A DNA stretch of 24,615 bases. Source: Oscillospiraceae bacterium (GTDB lineage Bacteria; Bacillota; Clostridia; Oscillospirales; Ruminococcaceae). Each line of letters starts with the position of its first letter. Position 1 is the stretch's first letter. The stretch covers positions 1 to 24,615 of the forward strand of contig DMMB01000014.1 of the NCBI GenBank assembly GCA_003453215.1, given 5' to 3'. Shown here in pieces: positions 1 to 6,662 of the stretch. Below the pieces are notes generated by a model. The model saw only the letters and a list, made by a program, of their open reading frames with translations. It made no database searches and was not told where the DNA came from. The translations under genes and the position numbers were made by a program.

Positions 1-643
1 GGTTGTCCGGGTAAATGTACATGCCCCAGGTGAATTTGGCATTACTGGCGTCGATGGATTTTTCCTTAAAACGCTTTACAACGGCGGGGTTCATGGTTTC
101 CACCAGTACCGTTGCCTGCAAAAAGCGCTCCGAAATGACAGCAAAAATTTGTTTGACATCGGCTTCGGTCAGGTACATGGTCAGGCCCTCTATGATAATC
201 AGGACAGGAACATCTTGTTCTTTAATTTGGTTTCCCCAGGGTTCCATGGCGGATTGCGCAATGGCAGTGACGCAGCCGCTTTCCGGAAGCAGTTTTTCCC
301 TTACGGCAATGGTTTCCGGCAGGTCAAGATTATACCAGTGGGTATAGCCGTTCAGGCGGTAGCAGCGGGTATCCAGGCCGCAGGCAATATTCACTACAAT
401 AGCACCGGGGTGTTGTTCTAAAAACTCCTTCACTAAACGGTCCAGGACAATCGTGCGGGCGATGACGCCGCTGTGCATGGGAGTATCTTTATCGGCCAGC
501 GAAAAATCATAATCCAGCTTTTCCACCAGTTCCACCGCTTTTTCATCGTGGATAGCGCCGCGTGTTTTGGTCTCTTTTGCCCGGGCATATACCGTTTGCA
601 GCATCGTTTCCGGTACGCCGGTCAATGTAATTTTTTCGCTCAT
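1..643 (-). CDS. Class I SAM-dependent methyltransferase, leucine carboxyl methyltransferase (LCM/TcmP-like) family, partial
   Basis: The minus strand reads open from an ATG at 643 to the window edge, giving 214 residues without the C-terminus. It opens MSEKITLTGVPETM. Residues 85-93 (NIACGLDTR) are the glycine-rich SAM-binding motif in the form typical of the LCM/TcmP family, followed by an acidic region (YNLDLPE, 104-110) and EGLTMYL at 152-158, another family signature. These proteins O-methylate carboxyl or hydroxyl groups of small molecules or proteins; the substrate here cannot be told. The ribosome binding site is weak (AAAG-rich, about 10 nt upstream). A perfect palindrome at 690-705 lies 46 bp upstream, and the same motif precedes the ABC remnant and the ZIP transporter, so joint regulation with metal transport is inferred. 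Family assignment is confident; role is not. Confidence 0.85.
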   Translation of the reverse strand, partial: MSEKITLTGVPETMLQTVYARAKETKTRGAIHDEKAVELVEKLDYDFSLADKDTPMHSGVIARTIVLDRLVKEFLEQHPGAIVVNIACGLDTRCYRLNGYTHWYNLDLPETIAVREKLLPESGCVTAIAQSAMEPWGNQIKEQDVPVLIIIEGLTMYLTEADVKQIFAVISERFLQATVLVETMNPAVVKRFKEKSIDASNAKFTWGMYIYPDN

Positions 644-689
644 AGCTGCAGCCACTTTCTTTCTTGCAACAGTATTAAAGTCCTTCTCG

Positions 690-705
690 GTTAGCAAAAG
701 CTAAC
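690..705. promoter_or_regulatory. Palindromic operator, copy 1 (GTTAGC-AAAA-GCTAAC)
   Basis: Perfect 6-4-6 inverted repeat GTTAGCAAAAGCTAAC, 46 bp upstream of the methyltransferase start on the minus strand. Near-identical motifs occur at 1823-1838 and 3669-3684. Three copies in 3 kb, each before a gene start, point to a transcription factor site. The GTTAG/CTAAC half-sites recall DtxR/IdeR-type iron boxes, but the half-site spacing differs, so the regulator is unknown. Confidence 0.6.
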
Positions 706-840
706 TTTCGGATCAAGGAAAAGCTGCCCTGCGGCAGCATAAGGAAATAGATACATACGGATCCAGCCGTATTTTACCATGGAAATGGGGCTGTTTCAAT
801 AGAAAACTTCGTCAATATAAAGAAATTTGACAAAAAAGGA

Positions 841-868
841 TTGACAAACTTCAGGAGAAAATTATAAT
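841..868 (+). promoter_or_regulatory. Promoter facing the TetR gene
   Basis: TTGACA at 841-846 and TATAAT at 863-868, separated by 16 bp: two perfect sigma-A hexamers. It faces the TetR gene, whose start lies about 300 bp downstream, implying an unusually long leader if it is the real promoter of that gene. Confidence 0.65.
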
Positions 869-880
869 ATAACACTGTAA

Positions 881-895
881 TATAACATTGTTATA
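881..895. promoter_or_regulatory. AT-rich 7-1-7 palindrome downstream of promoter, candidate TetR operator
   Basis: TATAACA-T-TGTTATA is a perfect 7-1-7 palindrome starting 12 bp after the -10 box, around +6. A partial direct copy (ATATAACACTG) stands just before it at about 868-878. Its position over the start of transcription suits autorepression by the TetR protein at 1182-1799; this is inference from position and symmetry only. Confidence 0.45.
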
Positions 896-1181
896 TACCT
901 TCGCTTAATAAGAGCACATACGATTTTTGCGGGCATAAATGCCCCCGACATTGTGCGTCGTGTTGACAGGCGTCAGCCTGCCTGCCGCTCCGCACTTTCT
1001 CAGGCGGCATTTCTCCCGCGCAAAAACTCCAAAGGACTTTTCAGCGAGGGAAAATCAGATGATGACAAGGAAGAGAACCGCAGGAATACTTACGTATTTC
1101 AAGGTTCGATGACGCGGTCAGCGCTGATTTGCACCGCTGAAAAGCGTGTGTGTCTTTATCAAGTGAAGGTAAGGAGACCGC

Positions 1182-1799
1182 ATGATGGAATGGAACCGAA
1201 CCACGCTGGAGAAAATTCATACGGCGGCCAGGACAGAATTCCTGCAAAAGGGCTATCAGGGTGCTTCTCTGCGGAATATTGTCAAAATGGCCGGGGTGAC
1301 AACCGGTGCCCTTTATGGTTACTATGATAGCAAGGAAGCACTGTTTGCTGCCCTGGTGGAAGAGCCCTACCGCCATGTACTGGAAACCTATCGCAATGCC
1401 GTATTTGGGTTTGAGGCCATGCGGCCGGAGGATCAGGTGGCGCAGATGGGGGAAACGGGAAAAAAGTGTATGCGGGAACTTTTAACCTACATGGAGGCTC
1501 GTCGGCCGGAGTTTCACTTGATTTTGGAATGTGCCGAAGGAACGCCATATGCGGGGTTGATTGATGAACTGGTAATGCTGGAGGTTACGGCAACCGAACG
1601 CTACTGTGAGGTGCTGCGCGGACTGGGCAACACAGTGCCGGAAATTGACCGTCGCTTGGAGCATATGCTGGTAACCGGCATGATGAATGCCTATTGTGAG
1701 ATCATTATCCACGATATGCCGGAAGCGGATGCCAGACGGTATGTGGAAGAACTGGGCGATTTTTATACCGCCGGATGGCTAAAGATTATGGGGCAGTGA
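1182..1799 (+). CDS. TetR/AcrR family transcriptional regulator
   Basis: A 205-residue protein with the N-terminal TetR helix-turn-helix at about residues 25-56 (GASLRNIVKMAGVTTGALYGYYDSKEALF read in two parts: GASLRNIVKMAG, then TTGALYGYYDSKEALF), where the G-x-LY-x-YF-x-SKE pattern is diagnostic. The C-terminal part is the usual divergent all-helical ligand domain. AAGGAG at 1171-1176 serves either ATG 1182 or the adjacent ATG 1185. In many Clostridia, TetR genes of this kind stand directly before paired ABC exporter genes; here the next gene is only the ends of such an exporter, so the regulator may have lost its main target. The likely self-operator is the palindrome at 881-895. Effector unknown. 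Confidence 0.9.
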   Translation: MMEWNRTTLEKIHTAARTEFLQKGYQGASLRNIVKMAGVTTGALYGYYDSKEALFAALVEEPYRHVLETYRNAVFGFEAMRPEDQVAQMGETGKKCMRELLTYMEARRPEFHLILECAEGTPYAGLIDELVMLEVTATERYCEVLRGLGNTVPEIDRRLEHMLVTGMMNAYCEIIIHDMPEADARRYVEELGDFYTAGWLKIMGQ

Positions 1800-1804
1800 T
1801 GCTC

Positions 1805-1838
1805 TATAATTTTTACATAGAAGTTAGCATAGACTAAC
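1805..1838 (+). promoter_or_regulatory. Operator copy 2 with upstream -10-like box
   Basis: GTTAGC-ATAG-ACTAAC at 1823-1838 matches the motif at 690-705 with one changed base in the arms. TATAAT at 1805-1810 lies just upstream but has no convincing -35. The site lies 28 bp before the ATG of the exporter remnant, right after the TetR stop codon, and marks this gene as part of the same putative regulon as the methyltransferase and ZIP genes. Confidence 0.55.
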
Positions 1839-1866
1839 TAAATTAGTGCAGAAAAGAGGACATTGC

Positions 1867-2079
1867 ATGGAAGCAAAAAAGAAGAGCTGGCTCGGCACGC
1901 TGTTTACCTACGCAAAAGGGGAAGAAAAGCGGCTGGTGCTGTCTGTTGTCTTATCGGTATTCAGTGTTATGCTGGGGCTTGTGCCGTTTTATGCGGAGCT
2001 GATAAAGCAGGAGGGTCTTTATCGGCGCTTTACCGCCATCCGGGAACAGGCCGAAGGCTGGCGCATTGCCGCAGTGTAA
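1867..2079 (+). pseudogene. ABC exporter remnant: N-terminal end fused in frame to C-terminal end
   Basis: A 70-residue open frame with a good ribosome binding site (AAGAGGA, ending 6 nt before ATG 1867). Residues 1-43 look like the start of an ABC exporter (permease-ATPase half-transporter): a short basic leader (EAKKKSWLGTLFTYAKGEEK) and a first membrane segment (LVLSVVLSVFSVMLGLVPFYA). Residues 44-70 (ELIKQEGLYRRFTAIREQAE, then GWRI) look like the extreme C-terminus of the same family, after the ATPase domain. The roughly 500 residues that should lie between are absent, and the frame is kept across the junction near 1993-1998. The parent may have been one gene or a tandem pair (first gene's start, second gene's end). 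It could be a true deletion, or a collapse in assembly. It cannot work as a transporter. Confidence 0.75.
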
Positions 2080-2101
2080 CCGATAAAAATCAAGTTTTAT
2101 A

Positions 2102-2150
2102 AAGTAAGGGAGATTTTCCGTCATCGGGAAATCTCCCTTACTTGACTTTT
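2102..2150 (+). terminator. Strong Rho-independent terminator
   Basis: An 18-bp stem (2102-2119 with 2126-2143, one G-T pair) with a 6-nt loop, followed by GACTTTTT. It ends the TetR/exporter-remnant transcript. Its downstream arm runs directly into the -35 box of the next gene. Confidence 0.85.
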
Positions 2151-2170
2151 TCACTGTAAATCGCTAAAAT
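2142..2170 (+). promoter_or_regulatory. Promoter of the NSS transporter gene
   Basis: TTGACT at 2142-2147, 17-bp spacer, TAAAAT at 2165-2170. The -35 hexamer overlaps the 3' edge of the preceding terminator hairpin, so termination and new initiation are packed back to back. Confidence 0.65.
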
Positions 2171-2231
2171 ATAAAGAAAATATCTGGGGCCGGCGAACGG
2201 TACGGCTTTGGGGCAGAACGGAGAAAATGAA

Positions 2232-3563
2232 ATGAAGCATTCCAAAAACACAAGGAGTTTTGCCAGCCGTTGGGGATTTATCCTGGCGTCGGTTGGCTCC
2301 GCCGTTGGTATGGCCAATGTTTGGGGTTTTCCCAATAAACTGGGCAGCAATGGCGGCGGCGCTTTTTTGCTCATTTACCTGCTGTTTATTTTTATTTTCA
2401 GCTATGTGGGGCTTCCGGCGGAATTTGCCATGGGGCGCCGGGCGGCAACCGGTACGCTGGGTGCTTACCGCAGTGCATGGGCCACGCGCGGAGAAAAGGC
2501 TGCCAAAGTGGGCGGCGCAGTCGGCTGGCTGCCCCTGGCGGGTTCCCTTTGTATTGCAATCGGCTATGCCGTTATTGTCACCTATGTTCTCAAAGCATTG
2601 GTGGATTCCCTTACCGGAACGCTTATGACAACGGATACCGCTCAGTGGTTTGCCTCCTTTTCGGCGCAGCCCTATTCCGTTATCCCGTATCATGTCATTG
2701 TGGTAGTGGGCACGCTGCTTACCTTGTTCCTTGGGGCGCACAGCATCGAAAAAACCAATAAAATCATGATGCCATTGTTTTTTATCATTTTTCTGATTTT
2801 GGCGGTGCGGGTGTTCTTTCTCCCCGGCGCGGCAGAGGGCTACCGTTTTATGTTTACACCCCGTTGGGAGGCCCTCAAGGATCCCATGATCTGGATTTGG
2901 GCCATGGGGCAGGCGTTCTTTTCGCTTTCGGTCACCGGCAGTGGGATGATCGTCTATGGCGCTTATCTTTCCCCGCAGGAGGACGTTGTGGGGGTAGCGC
3001 AGCATACAGCCCTGTTTGATACCATCGCAGCGGTAGTGGCCGCACTGGTCATTATCCCGGCCTGTTTTTCCTATGGCCTTGATGTTGGCACCGGCCCCAG
3101 TTTGCTGTTTGTCACGCTGCCCACTATCTTGCAGGATATTCCATTGGGGCAGGTCTTTGCCATTATTCTGTATGTTGCTATGATTTTTGCAGGGGTCAGT
3201 TCGCTGCAGAATATGTTCGAAGCCGTGGCAGAATCGCTGCAGCATCGGTTTCCCCGGCTTAGTCGCACCGCTACCCTCATTCTGCTGGGGACTTTGTGTC
3301 TTGGCTTTGGTATCGGTATGGAAACAATCTCTCAGTGGGGTCCGTGGATGGATCTGGTCTCCATCTATATCATTCCCATTGGGGCTACGCTTGGCGCGGT
3401 TTCCTGGTTCTATATTATGAAGAAAGAAGACCTGCTTGCAGCCATTAATACCGGCGGCAAAAAACAGCGCGGCCGCCTGTGGTACAGCATAGGGCGTTAT
3501 CTCTATGTGCCGCTGGCCATTATTCTGTGCTGTGTGGCTTTGTTTAAACACGTTGCTTTCTGA
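2232..3563 (+). CDS. Sodium-dependent transporter, neurotransmitter:sodium symporter (NSS/SNF) family
   Basis: A 443-residue, strongly hydrophobic protein with about 11-12 membrane segments. The N-terminal signature is clear: RWGFILASVGSAVGMANVWG, then FPNKLGSNGGGAFLLIYL, matching the unwound TM1 region that binds Na+ and substrate in LeuT-fold NSS proteins. These carriers import amino acids or related amines with sodium. ATG 2232 is chosen over an upstream in-frame TTG because GGAGA at 2220-2224 is 7 nt before it. An oddity: residue 32 is Gly, where most NSS proteins have the Arg of the WRFP motif that forms the extracellular gate. Flanked by its own promoter and terminator, so probably monocistronic. 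Substrate cannot be assigned. Confidence 0.92.
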   Translation: MKHSKNTRSFASRWGFILASVGSAVGMANVWGFPNKLGSNGGGAFLLIYLLFIFIFSYVGLPAEFAMGRRAATGTLGAYRSAWATRGEKAAKVGGAVGWLPLAGSLCIAIGYAVIVTYVLKALVDSLTGTLMTTDTAQWFASFSAQPYSVIPYHVIVVVGTLLTLFLGAHSIEKTNKIMMPLFFIIFLILAVRVFFLPGAAEGYRFMFTPRWEALKDPMIWIWAMGQAFFSLSVTGSGMIVYGAYLSPQEDVVGVAQHTALFDTIAAVVAALVIIPACFSYGLDVGTGPSLLFVTLPTILQDIPLGQVFAIILYVAMIFAGVSSLQNMFEAVAESLQHRFPRLSRTATLILLGTLCLGFGIGMETISQWGPWMDLVSIYIIPIGATLGAVSWFYIMKKEDLLAAINTGGKKQRGRLWYSIGRYLYVPLAIILCCVALFKHVAF

Positions 3564-3578
3564 TCGATCATTTCTCTT

Positions 3579-3617
3579 CCGGCAGCTTGGGTTTTCCCGC
3601 GGCTGCCGGTTTTATTT
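3579..3617 (+). terminator. Rho-independent terminator of the NSS gene
   Basis: Outer stem CCGGCAGC (3579-3586) with GCTGCCGG (3602-3609), inner GGG/CCC around a TTTT loop, followed by TTTTATTTT. Confidence 0.85.
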
Positions 3618-3637
3618 TGCAAAATGGGGGAGACGGG

Positions 3638-3684
3638 TTGACTAATCTCTACTAATAAAGTATAATTAGTTAGCAATAGCCAAC
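3638..3684 (+). promoter_or_regulatory. ZIP gene promoter with operator copy 3
   Basis: TTGACT at 3638-3643, 17-bp spacer, TATAAT at 3661-3666: a near-consensus promoter. The operator GTTAGC-AATA-GCCAAC (3669-3684) begins 2 bp after the -10 box and covers the expected start of transcription, the classic place for repression by steric block. One arm base differs from the perfect copy at 690-705. Confidence 0.75.
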
Positions 3685-3703
3685 CGAGAAAGGAGCCATC
3701 TTT

Positions 3704-4477
3704 ATGTCCACGTTTTACGGAATACTTATCCCATTTCTCGGCACTACTCTTGGTGCGGCCTGCGTCTTTTTTATGAAGCATTCCCTTAGTGATCTGGTTC
3801 AGCGCAGCCTTACCGGATTTGCTGCCGGTGTAATGGTTGCGGCCTCCATCTGGAGCTTACTTATCCCGGCCATCGAGCAATCCAGTGCGATGGGAAAGTG
3901 GTCATTTTTCCCCGCTGCAGCGGGGTTCTGGGCCGGCATTCTGTTCCTTTTGCTGTTGGATCATATAATTCCTCATCTCCACAATGGCTCGCAGGTGGAA
4001 GGCCCCCGGAGCGGTCTTGGCCGTTCCACCATGATGGTGCTTGCCGTTACCCTGCACAATATCCCGGAAGGCATGGCAGTGGGCGTGGTGTACGCCGGCT
4101 ATCTCTCCGGTCATTCTTCCATTACAGCGGCGGGGGCTTTGGCACTTTCTCTGGGCATTGCTATCCAGAATTTTCCCGAGGGTGCTATTATTTCCATGCC
4201 GCTGCGTGCGGAGGGAGAAAAGAAAAGCCGGGCGTTTCTTGGCGGGGTTCTTTCCGGTATTGTGGAGCCCATCGGAGCGGTGCTTACTATTTTAGCAGCG
4301 CAGTTTGTTCTGCCGGCATTGCCGTATCTGCTCAGCTTTGCAGCGGGGGCCATGCTGTATGTTGTGGTGGAAGAACTGATTCCGGAAATGTCGCAGGGCC
4401 GCCATTCCAATATCGGCACCATATTCTTTGCCGTAGGGTTTAGCCTTATGATGGTGCTTGATGTGGCACTGGGATAA
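3704..4477 (+). CDS. ZIP family metal transporter
   Basis: A 257-residue membrane protein of about eight membrane segments with the ZIP hallmarks: HNIPEGMAVGV starting at residue 118 (TM4 metal site, H-N-x-P-E-G) and QNFPEGAIIS starting at 155 (TM5 counterpart). Its size and spacing match bacterial ZIP proteins of the ZupT/GufA type, which import Zn2+, Fe2+ or Mn2+ across the cytoplasmic membrane. A histidine-containing loop (DHIIPHLHNG, about 87-96) precedes TM4. AAGGAG at 3690-3695 lies 8 nt before ATG 3704. It has a strong promoter with the shared palindrome over the transcription start, so repression by a metal-sensing or related regulator is likely. Which metal it carries cannot be told. 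Confidence 0.92.
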   Translation: MSTFYGILIPFLGTTLGAACVFFMKHSLSDLVQRSLTGFAAGVMVAASIWSLLIPAIEQSSAMGKWSFFPAAAGFWAGILFLLLLDHIIPHLHNGSQVEGPRSGLGRSTMMVLAVTLHNIPEGMAVGVVYAGYLSGHSSITAAGALALSLGIAIQNFPEGAIISMPLRAEGEKKSRAFLGGVLSGIVEPIGAVLTILAAQFVLPALPYLLSFAAGAMLYVVVEELIPEMSQGRHSNIGTIFFAVGFSLMMVLDVALG

Positions 4478-4491
4478 TAAAATGGAAAATG

Positions 4492-4518
4492 AAAAAAGCC
4501 CCCAAAGGGGCTTTTTTA
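4492..4518. terminator. Bidirectional terminator between ZIP and the convergent membrane-protein gene
   Basis: AAAAAAGCCCC (4492-4502), 4-nt loop, GGGGCTTTTTT (4507-4517). The A-tract and T-tract make it work on both strands, ending the ZIP transcript and the minus-strand transcript from deoD. Confidence 0.9.
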
Positions 4519-4535
4519 TATACCATCAGCTGTAA

Positions 4536-5102
4536 TCAGGTCTTTCCAAAGCTGTTCTCATAGGAACCCAGCTTTTCGCAGATAACCTGTGCTTCTTTTT
4601 CATTACTTGCCGGTGCTGCTATGATGTACTCCTTGTCGTCATCAAAAAGCCCGGTCACCAGAATGTAGCAGCTTCGGTCATGATCGGTAAATAGCCATCC
4701 ATAGCCTTCTTCGTGACTTTCGGTATAAAAGTGGTTGTAGAAGAACCCACCCAACAGTCCATACTCCCGACCTTCCCCGCTCAGGGTGAAATTCAGTTCA
4801 TCCATGCCGTCCCACAGGGTATAATCCAGCGCGGCGGTACCGACCAAACCTTTATAGGTCATGGCGGCCTTGCCCATGCGCTGCTGTCCCCAGGTTCCGT
4901 TAAGGGTCAGGGTCGTTACCTGTACTTCGCCGGTATCCCGGTCGAGCATTACGGCAGGCAGTGTCTCGTTCATCTTGCTTTTTACCGGGATAAACATCAC
5001 AGCCGAAACGCCCAGCAATATAGCACAGATTACCGCCACTAAAATCCAGGTCCGCTTTTCCAGCCCGCCGTCGCTGCGGTCGGGCAGCCGCTCGCCGCTC
5101 AC
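4536..5102 (-). CDS. Hypothetical membrane-anchored protein, coupled to deoD
   Basis: A 188-residue protein of no family I recognise. A short charged N-terminus (SGERLPDRSDGGLEKR) is followed by a single hydrophobic segment at about residues 19-40 (WILVAVICAILLGVSAVMF), with no lipobox cysteine, then a polar domain of about 145 residues rich in aromatic and acidic residues. It is most likely a signal-anchor protein with the domain outside the cell. It starts with GTG at 5102, overlapping the deoD stop by 4 nt (GTGA), so its translation is probably coupled to deoD. A link to nucleoside metabolism is suggested only by that overlap. Confidence 0.8.
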   Translation of the reverse strand: MSGERLPDRSDGGLEKRTWILVAVICAILLGVSAVMFIPVKSKMNETLPAVMLDRDTGEVQVTTLTLNGTWGQQRMGKAAMTYKGLVGTAALDYTLWDGMDELNFTLSGEGREYGLLGGFFYNHFYTESHEEGYGWLFTDHDRSCYILVTGLFDDDKEYIIAAPASNEKEAQVICEKLGSYENSFGKT

Positions 5103-5809
5103 AGGCTCGTCACCGTATCCAGCGCCAGTTCCATCATGTTGGTGAACTTGGTCTGTCGGTCCTCGGGGCTCAATTCCTCGTTCTTACCGATGACATCGCT
5201 GATGGAAAGAATACCAAGTGCGTGTTTGCCGGCATAGGCGGCGTTGGCATACAGGGCAGGCAGCTCCATTTCCACGCACAGCACACCCATGGGACGCCAC
5301 AGGTCGGTGCGCTCCGGGTGGGCGGAGTAGAAGCAATCGCTGGACAGAACATTACCTACCATATGCTTCAGGTTCCGCTCCTCCGCCAGTTTGGCCGCGG
5401 TGGAAAGCAGCTTCCAGTCCGCAATGGGCGCATAGGTGCCGGGCAGTTGGAACTGTGCCATATAGTTGCTGTCGGTGCAGGCGCCTTCGGCAATAACAAT
5501 ATCGCCCAGGTGCAGATCGGGATGCAGGGCGCCCGCACTGCCAAAACGGATAATGTTCTCTACATCGTAGAAGTGGAACAACTCATAGCTGTAAATGCCA
5601 ATGGAGGGAATCCCCATGCCATGACCCATAATGGAAACCGGTACGCCATGATAAGTGCCGGTGTAACCCAGCATACCGCGTACCGTATTAAAGCATACAG
5701 GGCTTTCCAGATAGTGCTCGGCAGTAAACTGGGCGCGCAGCGGGTCACCGGCCATCAATACATTGGGGGCAATTTGGCCTTTTTGGGCAGCATTATGGGG
5801 CGTAGACAT
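5099..5809 (-). CDS. deoD: Purine-nucleoside phosphorylase, DeoD type
   Basis: It cleaves purine (deoxy)nucleosides with phosphate to base and (deoxy)ribose-1-phosphate in the cytoplasm, as a hexamer in this family. The 236-residue length is normal. Visible motifs: GDPLRAQF near residue 21 (phosphate-binding Arg), RFGSAGAL (base-site loop), VEMELPALY (ribose-site Glu-Met-Glu) and ISDVIG (catalytic Asp), plus a late EDRQTKF. ATG 5809 (MSTPHNAAQ) is preferred to the in-frame ATG at 5815: AAAGGAG is 8 nt from the former and only 2 nt from the latter, and family members start with S/A-TPH. A promoter stands at 5849-5877. The next gene overlaps its stop codon. Confidence 0.95.
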   Translation of the reverse strand: MSTPHNAAQKGQIAPNVLMAGDPLRAQFTAEHYLESPVCFNTVRGMLGYTGTYHGVPVSIMGHGMGIPSIGIYSYELFHFYDVENIIRFGSAGALHPDLHLGDIVIAEGACTDSNYMAQFQLPGTYAPIADWKLLSTAAKLAEERNLKHMVGNVLSSDCFYSAHPERTDLWRPMGVLCVEMELPALYANAAYAGKHALGILSISDVIGKNEELSPEDRQTKFTNMMELALDTVTSL

Positions 5810-5848
5810 AAACATTTCTCCTTTACGGTTTAGTTTTTCTCTACTCGC

Positions 5849-5877
5849 ATTGTATCATATCCATCCCCGGTCGTCGA
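5849..5877 (-). promoter_or_regulatory. deoD promoter
   Basis: On the minus strand, TCGACG (5877-5872), 17-bp spacer, TACAAT (5854-5849). Close to the sigma-A consensus at -10, four of six at -35. Confidence 0.5.
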
Positions 5878-5918
5878 GAGCTTTTTGCTGTTTCGCACAA
5901 AAAGTCCTGCCCCGGCCG

Positions 5919-5947
5919 TTGCGGGAACTGCCGAAATATGATAAAAT
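5919..5947 (+). promoter_or_regulatory. udk promoter
   Basis: TTGCGG (5919-5924), 17-bp spacer, TAAAAT (5942-5947), 25 bp before the uridine kinase start. The -35 is weak. Confidence 0.45.
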
Positions 5948-5971
5948 AAAGAAAACAGGCGGGAGAGGGGA

Positions 5972-6595
5972 ATGAATATGGATACAATGGTGATCGGCAT
6001 AGCAGGCGGTACCGGCAGCGGCAAAACCACTGTGACCGAAAAACTGCAGGAGTATTTTGGCGCTGATGTCAGCGTTCTGCATCATGATAGCTACTACAAG
6101 CGTCACGATGAGCTGCCGTTCGAAAAACGCCAGCTGCTCAATTACGATCACCCCGATTCTTTCGATACCTCTCTGTTGATCGAAGATCTCCGCTCCCTTA
6201 AAGCGGGGCATACCGTCCATTGCCCGGTGTACGATTATTCCATCCACAATCGCACCGACCGCACCGAGGAGGTTCATCCTACCAAAGTTATCATTGTAGA
6301 GGGTATTCTCATCTTTGCCGATGAGGAGCTGGCCAGTGAGATGGATATCAAGATCTTTGTGGATACCGATGCCGATGAGCGCATTCTTCGCCGCATTTTG
6401 CGCGACGTACGGGAACGCGGACGCACCTTGGAATCCGTGGTGGAGCAGTACCTCACCACCGTTAAGCCAATGCACGAGCAGTATGTGGAACCCAGTAAGC
6501 GCCGGGCAGATATCATTATGCTGCAGGGGGGGCACAATCTGGTAGCGCTGGATATGCTTATTGAGCGCATTCGCAGCCATATTGAACAGGATTAA
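5972..6595 (+). CDS. udk: Uridine kinase
   Basis: It phosphorylates uridine and cytidine in pyrimidine salvage. The 207-residue length is typical. The P-loop is at residues 9-20 (GIAGGTGSGKTT). LHHDSYYKRHDELPFEKR and NYDHPDSFD are the substrate-binding stretch specific to uridine kinases, followed by PVYDYSIHNRT and the VEGILIFADEEL strand. RILRRILRDVRERGR is the lid region. GGAG at 5962-5965 is 6 nt before ATG 5972; a start at ATG 5978 is also possible. It is divergent from deoD across a 160-bp gap, so the two salvage genes share an upstream region but not a transcript. Confidence 0.95.
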   Translation: MNMDTMVIGIAGGTGSGKTTVTEKLQEYFGADVSVLHHDSYYKRHDELPFEKRQLLNYDHPDSFDTSLLIEDLRSLKAGHTVHCPVYDYSIHNRTDRTEEVHPTKVIIVEGILIFADEELASEMDIKIFVDTDADERILRRILRDVRERGRTLESVVEQYLTTVKPMHEQYVEPSKRRADIIMLQGGHNLVALDMLIERIRSHIEQD

Positions 6596-6621
6596 TTCTA
6601 TAGCATATGGCAGAATATAAG

Positions 6622-6652
6622 AAAAAGCGTCCCATAGCGGGGCGCTTTTTTC
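6622..6652. terminator. Bidirectional terminator between udk and the amidohydrolase
   Basis: AAAAAGCGTCCC (6622-6633) with GGGGCGCTTTTT (6639-6650), ATAGC loop, then TT. T-tracts on both strands serve the convergent genes. Confidence 0.88.
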
Positions 6653-6662
6653 TATGATGGAA

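Larger units (their letters stand above)
644..1181. other. 538-bp intergenic region between methyltransferase and TetR gene
   Basis: It holds, in order: the operator at 690-705; two small hairpins, 723-738 (GCTGCC/GGCAGC) and 755-772 (ATACGG/CCGTAT); a promoter facing the TetR gene at 841-868; an AT-rich palindrome at 881-895; and then about 280 bp of GC-richer sequence up to the TetR start. That last part has hairpins at 931-944 (GGGCAT/ATGCCC) and 967-980 (CAGGC/GCCTG) and a possible 17-codon open frame starting at 1060 (MMTRKRTAGILTYFKVR, stop) behind a GAGGGA sequence. No protein family is recognisable in it. It may be a long leader or an inserted repeat. Confidence 0.5.

Noticed and set aside
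690..705. Direct call as a DtxR/IdeR iron box
   Set aside because: Half-site letters agree, but IdeR boxes have a 1-bp centre between GTTAG and CTAAC while this motif has 6 bp between those pentamers; no DtxR gene is in the window.
723..772. Terminators at 723-738 and 755-772
   Set aside because: Short stems with poor T-tracts and no gene ending beside them.
953..1327. Plus-strand frame of 124 codons overlapping the TetR start
   Set aside because: Overlaps the well-supported TetR gene in another frame and has no family signal or ribosome binding site.
2151..3551. Long open frame (466 codons) on the minus strand opposite the NSS transporter
   Set aside because: Its product is rich in His, Lys, Gln and Cys with no family features, and the plus strand carries a clear transporter with promoter, ribosome binding site and terminator. 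It is an antisense shadow.
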